From Amycolatopsis sp. NBRC 101858 (GTDB lineage Bacteria > Actinomycetota > Actinomycetes > Mycobacteriales > Pseudonocardiaceae): a stretch of DNA of 64,000 bases. The notes under the pieces were generated by a model. That model saw nothing but the letters and a program-made list of their open reading frames with translations. It was not told where the DNA came from and did no database searches. Of this stretch, positions 54,612 to 64,000 are shown in pieces. Numbering within the stretch: position 1 is the first letter of the stretch; each line of letters begins with the position of its first letter. The DNA lies in assembly GCF_030269325.1 (NCBI RefSeq), contig NZ_BSTD01000001.1, positions 946,681 to 1,010,680 on the forward strand. Direction: 5' to 3'. The position numbers were made by a program, and so were the translations under genes.

Positions 54612-56876
54612 GTGCCCATGCCCGGCCCGGACACCCGCGTCGTCGAAATCCGCGTCGCCGGACTCGTCGGCACCAGCGGCGAGACGCTGCTCGACGCGGT
54701 GTCCACCGTCGACGTCGCCGGCGACGGGCTGGGCCGCGTGATCCGCCCGGCCGACCGCCTGCGACGGCCGGCACCCGGGCCCGTGCTGCCGGCGCTGGGC
54801 CGGTCGATCCCGCGGACCCTCGAAGGCTACCTGTGGCACGGGATGACCTCCGGCGGCGCCGCCAAGGCGACCTGGGCACTGCTGTTCCCGTTCTCCCTCG
54901 CCAACGTCACGTTCTGGATGCTGCCGCCGGCCCCGCCCGGCCGACGGCTGCCGCGCGTGCTCGGCGCGGTGTGCCGCGGCCTGCTGCGCGTCAGCGCGCT
55001 GCTGCTCACGATGCTGCTGATGGGCCAGCTCGCGACGATCGCGCTCGACCTCTTCGCCACGCAGTGCCTCGCGCCCGGGTCCGGCTGCCTGCCCGTCGTC
55101 CCCGACGTCCTCCGCTCGGTGCCGGCGCGGATCGCGGTCGGCGTCGTGCCGCTGCTGGCCGTGATCTTCGTGCTGCACCGGATCTCGTCGGCGACGTGGG
55201 CGGTGCACGCCGACGGCGACCTCACCGGCGGTCCGCTGCGGATGCGCGCCGACCCGGACACCCCGGCGCTGCGCTGCCTGCACACGGTCGCGGCGCTGGT
55301 CTCGGTCGCGCTGCTGCTGCTCGGCGGGCCGTTCCGGGTGCCGGGCGCCGTCTTCGACCTGGTGGTGTGGATCATCACGCTGGCGCTGGTGCTCGCCACG
55401 GTCGTCGCGGCCGCGATCGGCGTCGACACCGGCCGGTTCGCCCGCCCCGGCGTGATCGCGCTGGCCGCGCTGCTCGTCGTCGTGGCCGCCGTGCGGCTGC
55501 GGCCCGGCCCGGGTCCGCTGCCCGGGACCAACGGCGTCGTCGAAGGGCTCGGCGCGGCCCTGGTCGCCGTCACGGTGCTGTTCGCGCTGTTCCTGGTCCC
55601 GGCCGCGCTGCTGGCCCGGCCCGGCTGGGTGCACAAGCCGCGCCGGCTGCGGCCGTGGCTGGGCGGCTGGGCGGCCGCGCCGGTGCTCGCGCTGGCCGGG
55701 CTGCTCGGCGGCGGGTTCGGCGCCGGCCTCGCCGAAGCGCTGCGCCGGCTGTCCGGCGCGGAACTCCTGCACGTGCCCGACACGTACCTGCTGGTCACGG
55801 TGTTGTGGGGAGCCGGGCTGGCGCTGGCCGCGGTGCTCGCCGCGCTGGGCTTCGCGGTCGCCGTCCCGCTGCGCCGGGTGCGGCGGGGCGTCCCGGAGAT
55901 CGTCGGGCTGATGGAGCACGACGAGCGGCAGGAGGCGCAGGCCGCGGCGGCGTGGGCGCGCTCGGCGTGGGAACGGCGGCACCTGCACCACCTCGCTCTC
56001 ACGGTCGCGTCGGCGATGTCCGCGGGTGGCGCGGCGCTGCTGGTGCTGCGGTTCGGGTTCGGGCTCGTCCCCGGCTGGTTCGGGCCGCTGTCCGCGATCG
56101 GCGTGGTCGCGCTCGGCGCGCTGGCCGCGGGCCTGCTGCGCGTCGTCTACACGGCCGCGCGGACCCCGCAGCGCAGCCGGCACCTCGGGGCGCTGGCCGA
56201 CCTCGTCTGCTTCTGGCCGCGGGCGGCGCACCCGACCGTGCCGCCGTGCTACGCGCTGAAAGTCGTCCCGGAACTGGCCGCGCGGGCGCGCGAGCACCTC
56301 ACCGAACCGGCGACGCGCGTGGTGCTCTCCGGCTACAACCTCGGCAGCCTGCTCACGGTCATGGCCGCCGCCCGGCTGGCGGCCGAGCTGCCGGCCGCCG
56401 ACCTCGAACGCGTCGGCGTGCTCACCGCCGGCTCCCCGTTGCAGTGGGGCTACCAGCGTGCTTTCCCCGCGTTGCTCCCGCAGGAATCGCTCGAGACGCT
56501 CTTCGCCGACCTGGACGGCCGCTGGCGCGCCCTCTGCCGGGGCACCGACATCTTCGGCGGCGGCGTGACGACCTGGCGGCACGAGGTCTCCGACCGGCAG
56601 CTCTACGGTGTCGGCTACCAGCCCGAAGGCGGCACCGGGCCGTTGAAGGCGAAGGCCGACGCGAACGGCGTCCTCATCCTCGGCGGCGACCACTGGCTGC
56701 CGGACCCGCTGCGCGGCCCGACCGGGCGGCACCGCTGGGCGCCGGGGGTGCTCAAGCACCAGGACTACGTGGTCGACGCGGAGTGGGACCACGCCGTCGC
56801 GATGGCCGCCGGTCTCGGCAAACCGGCCGGCGGCGAACAGGGCCTGCTCTTCGCGGACTTCCCCCCGAAACAGTGA
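54612..56876 (+). CDS. Large membrane protein with C-terminal lipase-like domain lacking the serine
   Basis: 754 residues, GTG start with AGGAGG 9 bases upstream. About ten hydrophobic segments occupy residues 85-545 (for example [38 protein letters not shown]). The soluble C-terminal part (about 570-750) has [40 protein letters not shown] and [14 protein letters not shown], arranged like a lipase/alpha-beta hydrolase, but the nucleophile elbow reads G-Y-N-L-G. The usual Ser is Asn, so it may bind a lipid and not hydrolyse it. Divergent from sahH. Function unknown. Confidence 0.7.
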   Translation: MPMPGPDTRVVEIRVAGLVGTSGETLLDAVSTVDVAGDGLGRVIRPADRLRRPAPGPVLPALGRSIPRTLEGYLWHGMTSGGAAKATWALLFPFSLANVTFWMLPPAPPGRRLPRVLGAVCRGLLRVSALLLTMLLMGQLATIALDLFATQCLAPGSGCLPVVPDVLRSVPARIAVGVVPLLAVIFVLHRISSATWAVHADGDLTGGPLRMRADPDTPALRCLHTVAALVSVALLLLGGPFRVPGAVFDLVVWIITLALVLATVVAAAIGVDTGRFARPGVIALAALLVVVAAVRLRPGPGPLPGTNGVVEGLGAALVAVTVLFALFLVPAALLARPGWVHKPRRLRPWLGGWAAAPVLALAGLLGGGFGAGLAEALRRLSGAELLHVPDTYLLVTVLWGAGLALAAVLAALGFAVAVPLRRVRRGVPEIVGLMEHDERQEAQAAAAWARSAWERRHLHHLALTVASAMSAGGAALLVLRFGFGLVPGWFGPLSAIGVVALGALAAGLLRVVYTAARTPQRSRHLGALADLVCFWPRAAHPTVPPCYALKVVPELAARAREHLTEPATRVVLSGYNLGSLLTVMAAARLAAELPAADLERVGVLTAGSPLQWGYQRAFPALLPQESLETLFADLDGRWRALCRGTDIFGGGVTTWRHEVSDRQLYGVGYQPEGGTGPLKAKADANGVLILGGDHWLPDPLRGPTGRHRWAPGVLKHQDYVVDAEWDHAVAMAAGLGKPAGGEQGLLFADFPPKQ

Positions 56877-56905
56877 AGGCCCCTCGCCGGAGCGAGGGGC
56901 CTTCG
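56876..56905. terminator. 13-bp hairpin between convergent genes
   Basis: Perfect arms 56876-56888 and 56893-56905, loop CGGA. It overlaps the stop of the large membrane protein gene and precedes that of the LAxTG gene. Confidence 0.8.
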
Positions 56906-56924
56906 ACCGCGAGCTAGCTCAGCT

Positions 56925-57587
56925 TCACTCGGAAGCCTTGCGGCGGAACTTCAGCAGCGCGAGCAGGCCGCCACCGCCGAGGATCAGCAGGGCCGCGATC
57001 CACACGAGCCACATGTTGTCGAAACCGGTGTTGGCCAGGCCGCCGCCGGTGCCGGACTCGTTGCCCGCCGGGACGACGGCCGGAGCGGTGCTGGACGGCG
57101 AAACCGAGGTGTCCGAGGTCGCCGGAGCGCTGGGCTTCGTCGTCTCGGTCGGCTTGGTCGTCGGCGGCTTCGTGGTCTCGGTCGGCTTGTCGGTCTTCTT
57201 GCCGCAGAGGTACCAGTGGTCGAGGTCGGCCTGGTGGCCGTTGCGGCTGAACGGCGCGCGCAGGTCGTTCCACGGCGCGGCCTTGTCGAGCCCCTGCTTG
57301 CCGGGGGTGTAGTCGTTGAAGCCGTCATCGCCACCGACGACGACGATCCGCGTGACCGTGACGCCCTCGTTCACCTTCGAGATGTTCAGGCGGTTCTTGA
57401 CGATCTTGAACTCGACGTCGCTCTGCTTGAGGTCGGTGCCCTTGGCGCACGGCGTCGCCTGACCCGGCGTCGGGTGCGGGCGGTTGTCGTCGCTGTGGCA
57501 GGCCAGCGCGGAGCCGGCGGTGCCGATGAGGGCTGCGGTGGTCAGCGCCATGACGGCGACGGCGCCGCGGAAGGTACGTCTGCGCAT
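56925..57587 (-). CDS. Cell-wall-sorted secreted protein (LAxTG signal)
   Basis: 220 residues. The signal peptide ends near GSALA, followed by a domain with two or three cysteines (ACHSDDNRPHP, PCAKGTDLKQSD, WYLCGKKTDK). A Thr/Pro/Glu repeat (KPTETTKPPTTKPTETTKPS) serves as wall-spanning stalk. The end has LANTG, then membrane helix WLVWIAALLILGGGGLLALL and basic RRKASE, the complete class E sortase substrate signal. CAGGAG precedes the ATG. The ligand or partner is unknown. Confidence 0.85.
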   Translation of the reverse strand: MRRRTFRGAVAVMALTTAALIGTAGSALACHSDDNRPHPTPGQATPCAKGTDLKQSDVEFKIVKNRLNISKVNEGVTVTRIVVVGGDDGFNDYTPGKQGLDKAAPWNDLRAPFSRNGHQADLDHWYLCGKKTDKPTETTKPPTTKPTETTKPSAPATSDTSVSPSSTAPAVVPAGNESGTGGGLANTGFDNMWLVWIAALLILGGGGLLALLKFRRKASE

Positions 57588-57789
57588 TCAGAACTCCTGA
57601 TACCGGCGGGGAGAGAGCACTTGCGAAATCTGGGGTCGCGAAGCCACCGAGCGTGCGAATCACGCTGCTGTAATTCACCCGTCAGTGGCACGCGAAGGAT
57701 CGAAAGGTATCGCACGTCACTCGACTGGCTACACCGGGTCCCCTTTTAGGCACGAAACGCAAGATCGTCCGATGTGAAGTTCCGCGAAA

Positions 57790-57829
57790 AAGCCCCGCCG
57801 ACCTGCGCGAACGCGGATCGGCGGGGCTT
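57790..57829 (-). terminator. Rho-independent terminator of the permease gene
   Basis: Arms 57790-57801 and 57818-57829 pair perfectly over 12 bases with an inner GCG/CGC stem. On the minus strand the hairpin is followed by a run of T (57787-57790). Confidence 0.85.
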
Positions 57830-57848
57830 CACGAACGGGTGGGTGACG

Positions 57849-59375
57849 CTAGGCCTCCGGAGCCTTGACGGATTCGTCGAGCCCGTCGGCCTGGCGCTTG
57901 CCGAGCAGCGAGTGCCGCCGGCTGTAGCCGAAGTAGATCAGCACGCCGACGATCATCCAGGCGACGAACCGCAGCCACGTCAGCACGGTCAGGTTCAGCA
58001 TCAGCCACAGGCAGGCCAGGATCGCCAGGATCGGGATCAGCGGCACCAGCGGCACCTTGAACGCGCGGGGCAGGTCGGGCCGCGTCTTGCGCAGCACCAG
58101 GACGCCCGCCGAGACCAGCACGAACGCGAAGAGCGTGCCGACGTTGACCATCTCTTCGAGCTTGTCGGCCGGGAAGAACGTCGCCGCGAGGGCGACCAGG
58201 CCGCCGACGATGAGCGTGGCGCGCTTGGGCGTCCCGTGCTCGCCGGTCTTCGCCAGGCTGCGCGGCATGAGGCCGTCGCGGGACATGGCGTAGATGATCC
58301 GGACCTGGCCGAGCATCAGCACCATGACGACGGTGGTCAGGCCGGCCAGCGCGCCGAAGGAGATGAGGTTGGCCGCCCAGTCGACGCCGTTGGCGGAGAA
58401 CGCCGTGGCGAGCGTCTTGTGGCTGCCGTCGCCGGCCGAAGTGGCCAGGTCCTTGTAGGACGTCATGCCGACGACCACGAGCGAGACCGCGACGTACAGC
58501 ACGGTGACGATGATCAGCGAGCCGAAGATGCCGCGCGGCACCGACTTCTGCGGGTTCTTCGTCTCCTCGGCGGTGGTCGCCACGATGTCGAAGCCGATGA
58601 ACGCGAAGAACACCAGCGAGGCACCGGCCAGCAGGCCGAAGACGCCGTACGAGCTGCTCGCACCACCCGCGATCAGCGAGAAGAGCGACTGGTCGACACC
58701 GGTCTCACCAGAGCCGCCGGTCGAGCCCGGCGGGATGTACGGCGAGTAGTTGGCGCCCTTGATGTAGAAGATGCCCAGGATGATCACGAACAGCACGACG
58801 GCGACCTTGATGCCGGTGATCACCATCGAGACCCGCGAAGACAGCTTGGTGCCGACGGCCAGCAGCGTCGTCAGGATCGCCACGACGACCAGCGCGCCCC
58901 AGTCGACCGTGACGCCGCCGATGTCGAACGTCGTTTTGGCGCCCTTGCCGAAGAGGTAGCCGAGCACCGTCTCGAGGTAGACCGACCAGCCCTTGGACAC
59001 CGCGGCCGCGCCGACGGCGAGCTCGAGGATCAGGTCCCAGCCGATGATCCACGCCATGAACTCGCCGAACGTGGCGTAGGAGAACGTGTAAGCGCTTCCC
59101 GCGACCGGCACGGTCGAGGCGAACTCGGCGTAGCAGAGCGCCGCCAGCGCGCAGGCGATCGCGGCGAAGACGAACGCGAGTGAGACCGACGGACCGGCGT
59201 AGTCACCGGCAGCGCGCGCGGTGAGCGTGAAGATGCCGGCGCCGATGACGACCGCGACACCGAACACCGTGAGGTCCCACGCGCTCAGGTTCCGCCGGAG
59301 CTTGGTATCCGGCTCATCGGTGTCCGAAATAGACTGTTCGATCGATTTAGTGCGCCACAATCCCGTTCCGGGCAC
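57849..59375 (-). CDS. APC-family amino acid permease, cationic amino acid type
   Basis: 508 residues, 12 predicted membrane segments. LRRNLSAWDLTVFGVAVVIGAGIFTLTARAAGDYAGP gives the first helix with the substrate-binding G-A-G-I-F loop; FAFIGFDIVATTAEETKNPQKSVP is the characteristic CAT-family segment. GTG start with AGGAGG upstream. It probably imports cationic or other amino acids with protons. The stop lies shortly before a strong terminator. Confidence 0.9.
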   Translation of the reverse strand: MPGTGLWRTKSIEQSISDTDEPDTKLRRNLSAWDLTVFGVAVVIGAGIFTLTARAAGDYAGPSVSLAFVFAAIACALAALCYAEFASTVPVAGSAYTFSYATFGEFMAWIIGWDLILELAVGAAAVSKGWSVYLETVLGYLFGKGAKTTFDIGGVTVDWGALVVVAILTTLLAVGTKLSSRVSMVITGIKVAVVLFVIILGIFYIKGANYSPYIPPGSTGGSGETGVDQSLFSLIAGGASSSYGVFGLLAGASLVFFAFIGFDIVATTAEETKNPQKSVPRGIFGSLIIVTVLYVAVSLVVVGMTSYKDLATSAGDGSHKTLATAFSANGVDWAANLISFGALAGLTTVVMVLMLGQVRIIYAMSRDGLMPRSLAKTGEHGTPKRATLIVGGLVALAATFFPADKLEEMVNVGTLFAFVLVSAGVLVLRKTRPDLPRAFKVPLVPLIPILAILACLWLMLNLTVLTWLRFVAWMIVGVLIYFGYSRRHSLLGKRQADGLDESVKAPEA

Positions 59376-59461
59376 CGTTGACCTCCTGCCGCTGGCCTGC
59401 GTGTATCGCGGTAGGTCACCCTATCGGGTCAGACGCGTGACGGCTCGCCGAACGGCTGGGC

Positions 59462-60379
59462 CTACTTCGCGAGGCTGCGGTCGAGGTCCGGTTCGAGGTA
59501 GATCAGCCGTGCGACGGGCACCTTGGCGCGGACGCGCGCCTCGGCGTCGTCGATGGCCGAGGCCAGTTCGGCGGTGTCGAGGCCGGGGACCATCGCCAGC
59601 TTCGCCGCGACGAGCAGCTCGTCCGGGCCCATGTACTGGGTGCGGATGTGGATGACCCGCTCGACCTTGCCCGCGGCGAGCTCGTCGACGATGGTCGCGA
59701 GCATCGGCTCGGTGGCGCCTTCGCCGATGAGCAGGCTCTTCATCTCGATGATCAGGATGATCGCGATGACGCCGAGCAGCACGCCGATCGCGAGGGTGCC
59801 GACGCCGTCCCAGACGGGGTTGCCGGTGACGACGGACAACCCGACGCCGAGCAGCGCCAGGACCAGGCCGAGCAGCGCGCCGGCGTCCTCGAGGAGGACG
59901 ACGGGGAGCTCGGGCTCCTTGGCCTGGCGGATGAAGCCCCACCAGGTGGCGTCGCCCTTGATCTTCTTCGATTCGCCGATGGCGGTGTAGAAGCTGTAGC
60001 CCTCCAGGCCGACGGCGACGAGCAGGATGATCACGGCGACGATCGGCGAGTCCAGCGGTTCGGGGTGGCCGACCTTGTGGACGCCTTCGTAGATCGCGAA
60101 GGCGGAGCCGAGGCTGAAGAGCATCAGGGCGACGATGAAGGAGTAGAAGTACCGGTCGCGGCCGTAGCCGAAGGGGTGCTCCTGGTCGGCCGCCCGCTTC
60201 GACGTCTTCTGGCCGAGCAGCAGCAGGCCCTGGTTCGTGGTGTCGGCCAGCGAGTGCACGGACTCGGCCAGCATGGACGACGACCCGGTGACGAGGAAGC
60301 CGACGAACTTCGCGGCCGCGATCCCGGCGTTCGCCCCGAGCGCGGCGATGATCGCCTTGGTTCCGCCTCCAGCTGACAC
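59462..60379 (-). CDS. Cation diffusion facilitator (CDF) family transporter
   Basis: 305 residues, GTG start with GGGGAG upstream. Six membrane segments; metal sites H-x3-D in VHSLADTTNQ and a D in LEDAGALLGLVLAL, plus the cytoplasmic C-terminal domain ending in DDAEARVRAKVPVARLIYLEPDLD. HPFGYGRDRYFYSF is the typical family block between helices. It exports divalent cations such as Zn or Mn. The specificity is not determined. Confidence 0.9.
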   Translation of the reverse strand: MSAGGGTKAIIAALGANAGIAAAKFVGFLVTGSSSMLAESVHSLADTTNQGLLLLGQKTSKRAADQEHPFGYGRDRYFYSFIVALMLFSLGSAFAIYEGVHKVGHPEPLDSPIVAVIILLVAVGLEGYSFYTAIGESKKIKGDATWWGFIRQAKEPELPVVLLEDAGALLGLVLALLGVGLSVVTGNPVWDGVGTLAIGVLLGVIAIILIIEMKSLLIGEGATEPMLATIVDELAAGKVERVIHIRTQYMGPDELLVAAKLAMVPGLDTAELASAIDDAEARVRAKVPVARLIYLEPDLDRSLAK

Positions 60380-60547
60380 GACCGCTCCCCTGGTTGGTCC
60401 TGAATGTCCGGGTGGAGCCTAATAGGGCGGCGAGCCCGCGACGGTCCCCGCCCGGGCTAACCGGCCTCCGACTTCCCCGGCCGCCGGTTTCTGTCGTACT
60501 CCTCCGCTACCGTGACTCTCCCTGCTCACCAGCCTGGGGAAGGTGAC

Positions 60548-63460
60548 ATGGCGTCCTTCGCCGTCCTCGGTCCGCTCGCGATCGAAAGCCCGCCGGGGCA
60601 CTGGGTCGCGCTGCGCGGCGATCGGCAGCGCACCCTGCTGGCCGTGCTGCTGCTCAACGCCAACCAGCACGTCCACGTCGACGTGCTGGTCGAAGCGCTG
60701 TGGCCGGAGCGGCCGCCGAAGTCCTACGCCTCGAACCTGCACACCTACCTCTCGCGGCTGCGCGAGAAGATCGACGGCCTGCGCGTCGAGCACGGGCCGC
60801 TCGGCTACCGGCTGCGCGTCGAGCCGGCCGAGCTCGACCTGCTCGTCTTCCGGACGGCCGTCGCCGACGGGCAGCGGGCCGGGGACGCCCTCGCCGCGTC
60901 GGGGCACTACCGGCGGGCGCTCGCCCAGTGGCGGGGACCGGTGCTGGCCGGGCTGCACGTCCCGCCGCTCGACGCCGACGTCGCGCGCCTGGAGTCCGAA
61001 CGGCTCGCCGTGTTCGAGGACTGCGTGGACGCCGAGCTCACCGCCGGCCGCCACGGCGAACTGACCGGCGAGCTGCAGGCCATGATCACCGAGCACCCGC
61101 TGCGGGAACGGCTGGCCGCGCAGCTGATGATCGCGCTGCACCGGGCCGGGCGCCAAGGCGACTCCCTGGAGATCTACCGGCGGCTGCGGACCACGCTGGT
61201 CGAAGAGCTCGGCGTCGAACCGGGCGCCGAGGTGCGTCGCGTGCACGCCGCCGTCCTGCGCGGCGAGGACCCGGTCCCGCGCATGCCGCCGCCCGTCTGG
61301 CCGGTATGCCAGCTGCCGCCGGACATCGCGGACTTCACCGGCCGCGACGCCGAGCTCACCGAGCTGACCGCCGTGCTGGGCAGCGGCGCCGGCGTCCCGG
61401 TCGCCGTGCTCAGCGGCGAACCCGGCGCGGGCAAGAGCACCTTGGCCGTGCGCGCGGCCCACCGGCTGCGGGCGCGGTTCCCGGACGGCCAGCTGTACGT
61501 CCCGCTGGGCGGGCGCGAAATCGGCGAGGTGCTGGCCGACCTGCTGCGCGCGCTCGGCGTGCCCGGCCCGGCGGTCCCGGACGACGTCCGCGCCCGCACT
61601 GCGGTGTTCCGCGGCCGGCTGACCGACCGTCGGGTGCTGGTGGTCCTCGACGACGCCGGCGACCCCGAGCACGTCCGCGCCCTGCTGCCGGGCACGCCGG
61701 GCTGCGCGGTGCTCGTGACGAGCCGGCAGCGCCTGAGCGGGCTGGCCGGCGCGCACCGGCTGTCCCTCGGTCCGCTGTCCGACGCCGAAGCCACCGAGCT
61801 GCTCAACCGGCTCGCCGGGGCGCGGGTGGCCCGCGAGCGCGCCGACGCCGGCCGGATCATCGCGGCGTGCGCGCGGCTGCCGCTGGCGCTGCGGATCGCC
61901 GGCAGCCGGCTCGCCATCCGCCCGCACCTGCGGCTCGGCGAGCTGGCCGACCGCCTGGAGGACGAGGTCCGCCGGCTCGACGAGCTGACCGTGAGCGATC
62001 TGGCCGTCCGGAGCAGCATCGCGCTGAGCCACGAAGGCCTGCGGCCCCCGGCGCGGCGCGCGTTCCGGCTGCTCGGGCGGTGCCGGCTCGTCGACCTGCC
62101 GGCGTGGGCGGTCACGACGCTCATCGGCGCGCCGGACGCGGACGAGGCGGTCGAAGAGCTCGTCGAAGCCAGCCTGCTGGAGGCCCGCGAACCGGACGCG
62201 ACCGGCGAGGGCCGCTACCGGATGCACGACCTCGTCCGGCTGTACGCGGCGGAGGGGCCACCGGTCGAAGGCGGTGCGGCGACGGTGCTCGCGGCGACGC
62301 TCGCGCTCGCCGACGCGGCGGCGGCCCGCCTGCCGCGCACGGTGCCGATGCCGGCGATGGCCCACGAGCCGTTCCCGCAGCCGTTGCCGGACGCCCTGGT
62401 CGAGCGGCTGCTGGAGCGTCCGGAGGAGTGGTTCGCGGCCGAGCGCGTGAATCTCGTGCGGCTCATCGGGTCGCTGGGTGCGCGGAAGGCGTTGCTGCTG
62501 CTGGACAAGCTGAGCGTGTACCTGTACCTGCACGGGCACTACGCCGACATGCGCGCGGCGTACGAAACGGTCCTGGCGGCGACGGAGGACCGCCCGTCGG
62601 CGGCGATCGCCGAGGCGAACCTGGCGCTGCTGCGGCACGCGCGCGGGCAGTACGAGGAGGCCGCGGCGGCGTACCGCGAGTGCGCGAAGGAGCTGGAGGC
62701 CCACGGCGACCACCGCACGCACGCGTGGGTTTCGGCGAACCTGGCGCACTGCCTGATCGGGCTGGGCCGCGCCGAGGAGGCGTTGCAGACCGCACGCTCA
62801 CTGTCCACTTGGGACGACCACTTTCTGGTCCGGGAAGCGGAGTCGGCGGCTCTGCTGCGGCTGGGCCGGGTGGCGGAGGCCCGCGAGGTAGACCTGCTGG
62901 CGCTGGCTTCGGCCCGCTCTTCGGGCGACCCGCGCCGCATCGGCACGGCACTGCACGGGTTCGCGTGGTCATCCCTGCTGACGGGCGACGACACGGAGGC
63001 GGCGACGGCGATCGCGGAGTCGGTGGAGCTGCTCCGCGGCACGGTGGCGCGTTCGGCACTGGCGAAGTCGTTGCGAACATCGGGCGCGATCGCGGCGGCA
63101 ACGGGGTCGCGCGACCGAGCGACGGCGGCGTTCGAGGAGGCCCGCGCCCTGGCCCGAGACTTGGACGAGCGGCCCCGCGAGCTGTCGTGCACCAGGGCGA
63201 TAGCGGCGAGCTGGATCGGCGAAGGCCGCGCGGCCCAGGCGATCCCGGTGCTCCGGGCGTGCTTGGACGAGTTCCGCGAGATGGGCGGCAAACCGGCAAC
63301 GGGCTTGACGTGGCTGGTGCTGAGCCGGGCCTGCGAAGAGGCGGGAGAGGAGGAGGCGGCCGCGGAGGCAGCGGCCGAGGCGGAGGGCTTGGCCGACCCA
63401 CGCGACGCAAGCGCAGCCGCCTTGCGACGGGCACTGCTGGCGTTGACGGAGCCGGCCTGA
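60548..63460 (+). CDS. SARP family regulator with NB-ARC and TPR domains (AfsR-like)
   Basis: 970 residues. Residues 1-90 form the OmpR-type DNA-binding domain (FAVLGPLAIESPPGHWVALRGDRQRTLLAVLLLNANQHVHVDVLVEALW), followed by the BTAD domain (to about 250, LGVEPGAEVRRVHAAVLRG). The NB-ARC ATPase has P-loop LSGEPGAGKSTLAVRAAH, RNBS-type VLVVLDDAGDPE and MHD-like RYRMHDLVRLYAAEG. TPR-like helices occupy the last 380 residues. Such proteins switch on antibiotic clusters. GGGGAAGG precedes the ATG at 60548. No cluster is visible here; the targets may be outside the window. Confidence 0.9.
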   Translation: MASFAVLGPLAIESPPGHWVALRGDRQRTLLAVLLLNANQHVHVDVLVEALWPERPPKSYASNLHTYLSRLREKIDGLRVEHGPLGYRLRVEPAELDLLVFRTAVADGQRAGDALAASGHYRRALAQWRGPVLAGLHVPPLDADVARLESERLAVFEDCVDAELTAGRHGELTGELQAMITEHPLRERLAAQLMIALHRAGRQGDSLEIYRRLRTTLVEELGVEPGAEVRRVHAAVLRGEDPVPRMPPPVWPVCQLPPDIADFTGRDAELTELTAVLGSGAGVPVAVLSGEPGAGKSTLAVRAAHRLRARFPDGQLYVPLGGREIGEVLADLLRALGVPGPAVPDDVRARTAVFRGRLTDRRVLVVLDDAGDPEHVRALLPGTPGCAVLVTSRQRLSGLAGAHRLSLGPLSDAEATELLNRLAGARVARERADAGRIIAACARLPLALRIAGSRLAIRPHLRLGELADRLEDEVRRLDELTVSDLAVRSSIALSHEGLRPPARRAFRLLGRCRLVDLPAWAVTTLIGAPDADEAVEELVEASLLEAREPDATGEGRYRMHDLVRLYAAEGPPVEGGAATVLAATLALADAAAARLPRTVPMPAMAHEPFPQPLPDALVERLLERPEEWFAAERVNLVRLIGSLGARKALLLLDKLSVYLYLHGHYADMRAAYETVLAATEDRPSAAIAEANLALLRHARGQYEEAAAAYRECAKELEAHGDHRTHAWVSANLAHCLIGLGRAEEALQTARSLSTWDDHFLVREAESAALLRLGRVAEAREVDLLALASARSSGDPRRIGTALHGFAWSSLLTGDDTEAATAIAESVELLRGTVARSALAKSLRTSGAIAAATGSRDRATAAFEEARALARDLDERPRELSCTRAIAASWIGEGRAAQAIPVLRACLDEFREMGGKPATGLTWLVLSRACEEAGEEEAAAEAAAEAEGLADPRDASAAALRRALLALTEPA

Positions 63461-64000
63461 CGACGGATGCCGACCCGGTCGCCTTCGCGCTGGGTAGTTG
63501 CGTTCGCCGGGCCCACCTCCGGGCCGGCTGGGCCGACCTCACGCCGACTCCGCCCGACAACCGGCACCGGCCAGCCTCCCCCAGTGAGCCCCCTCGCCTC
63601 ACCCGGCAACCGGCGCTCGGCCACCCCGCCTTGCACGAATGCCCCCTCATCCGGCGAAGCCGAACGAGGCCAGCCCGGCCACCCCTGCCGGACCTCGGCT
63701 TTCGCGCAGCCCCGAACCGCGCCCGGCTTGCTCACTCGCGCGGTACCGGCCCAGCCGCCCCTCCGGAGAGCGGGACTTGCGCTCGCCGAGCCCACCTCCC
63801 GCCGACTCCGCCCACCGGCCGGCCTCCCCCAATGAGCCCCCTCGCCTCACCCGGCAACCGGCGCTCGGCCACCCCCGCCCTGCGCGAACGCCCCTCATCC
63901 GGCGAAGCCGAACAAGGTCAGCCCGGCCGCCCCCGCTCAACCTCGGCTTCGCACGGCCCCGAACCGCACTCGGCTTGCGCGGCACCGGCCCCTCCGGTGA
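63461..64000. repeat. Noncoding end region with two imperfect direct copies of about 250 bases
   Basis: The unit starts near 63501 and again near 63782 and shares CGCTCGCCG-GCCCACCTCC-like starts, the block around CCCCCAGTGAGCCCCCTCGC (or AATGAG) and GGCGAAGCCGAAC. The copy spacing is about 250-280 bases, and the second copy runs to the window edge. C-rich on the plus strand. No gene supported; both strands show only biased frames. Confidence 0.7.

Noticed and set aside
62463..63985. Long minus-strand frames opposite the SARP gene and the final repeats
   Set aside because: They mirror the TPR coding frame and the C-rich repeat, have no start signal and no recognisable domain.

Overview
The window is high-GC DNA, densely packed on both strands, from an actinomycete that is most probably a Pseudonocardiales member close to Amycolatopsis. 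The evidence is the set of actinobacterial signature genes (a WhiB1-type regulator, the 24-residue ribosomal protein bL37, a SigH/RshA pair, MtrA-MtrB-LpqB, a PdtaS-type kinase, long-form HPF, SecA without a zinc tail, a sorting signal of the LAxTG type) and a gene order that, from memory, follows the M. tuberculosis segment Rv3218 to Rv3248c. The genus assignment is an inference, because no rRNA gene is present.

Layout. 1-5406: the end of an erythromycin-esterase-like gene, a four-gene osmoprotectant (choline/betaine-type) ABC importer and a BpsA-type aminopropyltransferase. 5412-12561: malic enzyme, an orphan sugar epimerase, an SRPBCC/MarR pair, a cholesterol-oxidase-like GMC enzyme, a secreted protein, a hotdog protein, a phosphatase and a spermidine-type acetyltransferase. 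12558-22507: a conserved block of lipid kinase, whiB1, pdtaS, a biotinyl-domain protein, bL37, rshA and sigH (with an exact sigmaR-type promoter), followed by YbaK, a solitary Pycsar-type membrane effector, a kinase-like phosphotransferase, a small hydrolase, an SRAP protease and rsgA. 22609-31173: two paralogous lipoproteins, a reductase-like protein, DUF6912 with WS/DGAT, an rRNA methylase, a HAD protein, an Rv3235-like protein, a stem-loop tandem repeat and a P450. 31238-40823: secA, hpf, comF, lpqB, mtrB and mtrA, all on the minus strand.

40975-47027 is an insertion in the conserved order. It holds a Rieske ferredoxin with a divergent IclR regulator, a WYL regulator with its probable target, and a demethylation module made of a frameshifted dimethylglycine-oxidase-like gene and a sarcosine oxidase. 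Together with the betaine-type importer near the left end this suggests capture and stepwise demethylation of betaine-type osmolytes, although the first step is not in the window. Tmk follows, then a second accessory stretch (a secreted papain-like protease with a membrane-anchored partner, an HTH regulator, a TetR/MFS efflux pair, a VOC protein and a 58-residue protein), and then sahH. 54612-63460 carries a large membrane protein with a degenerate lipase elbow, a cell-wall-sorted protein, an amino acid permease, a CDF transporter and a SARP-NB-ARC-TPR regulator. The last 540 bases are imperfect direct repeats.

Genes are tightly arranged. Many same-strand pairs overlap as ATGA or GTGA, and many convergent pairs overlap tail to tail by 4 to 16 bases. 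Other convergent ends are separated by long perfect hairpins. No tRNA, rRNA, insertion sequence or CRISPR array was found.
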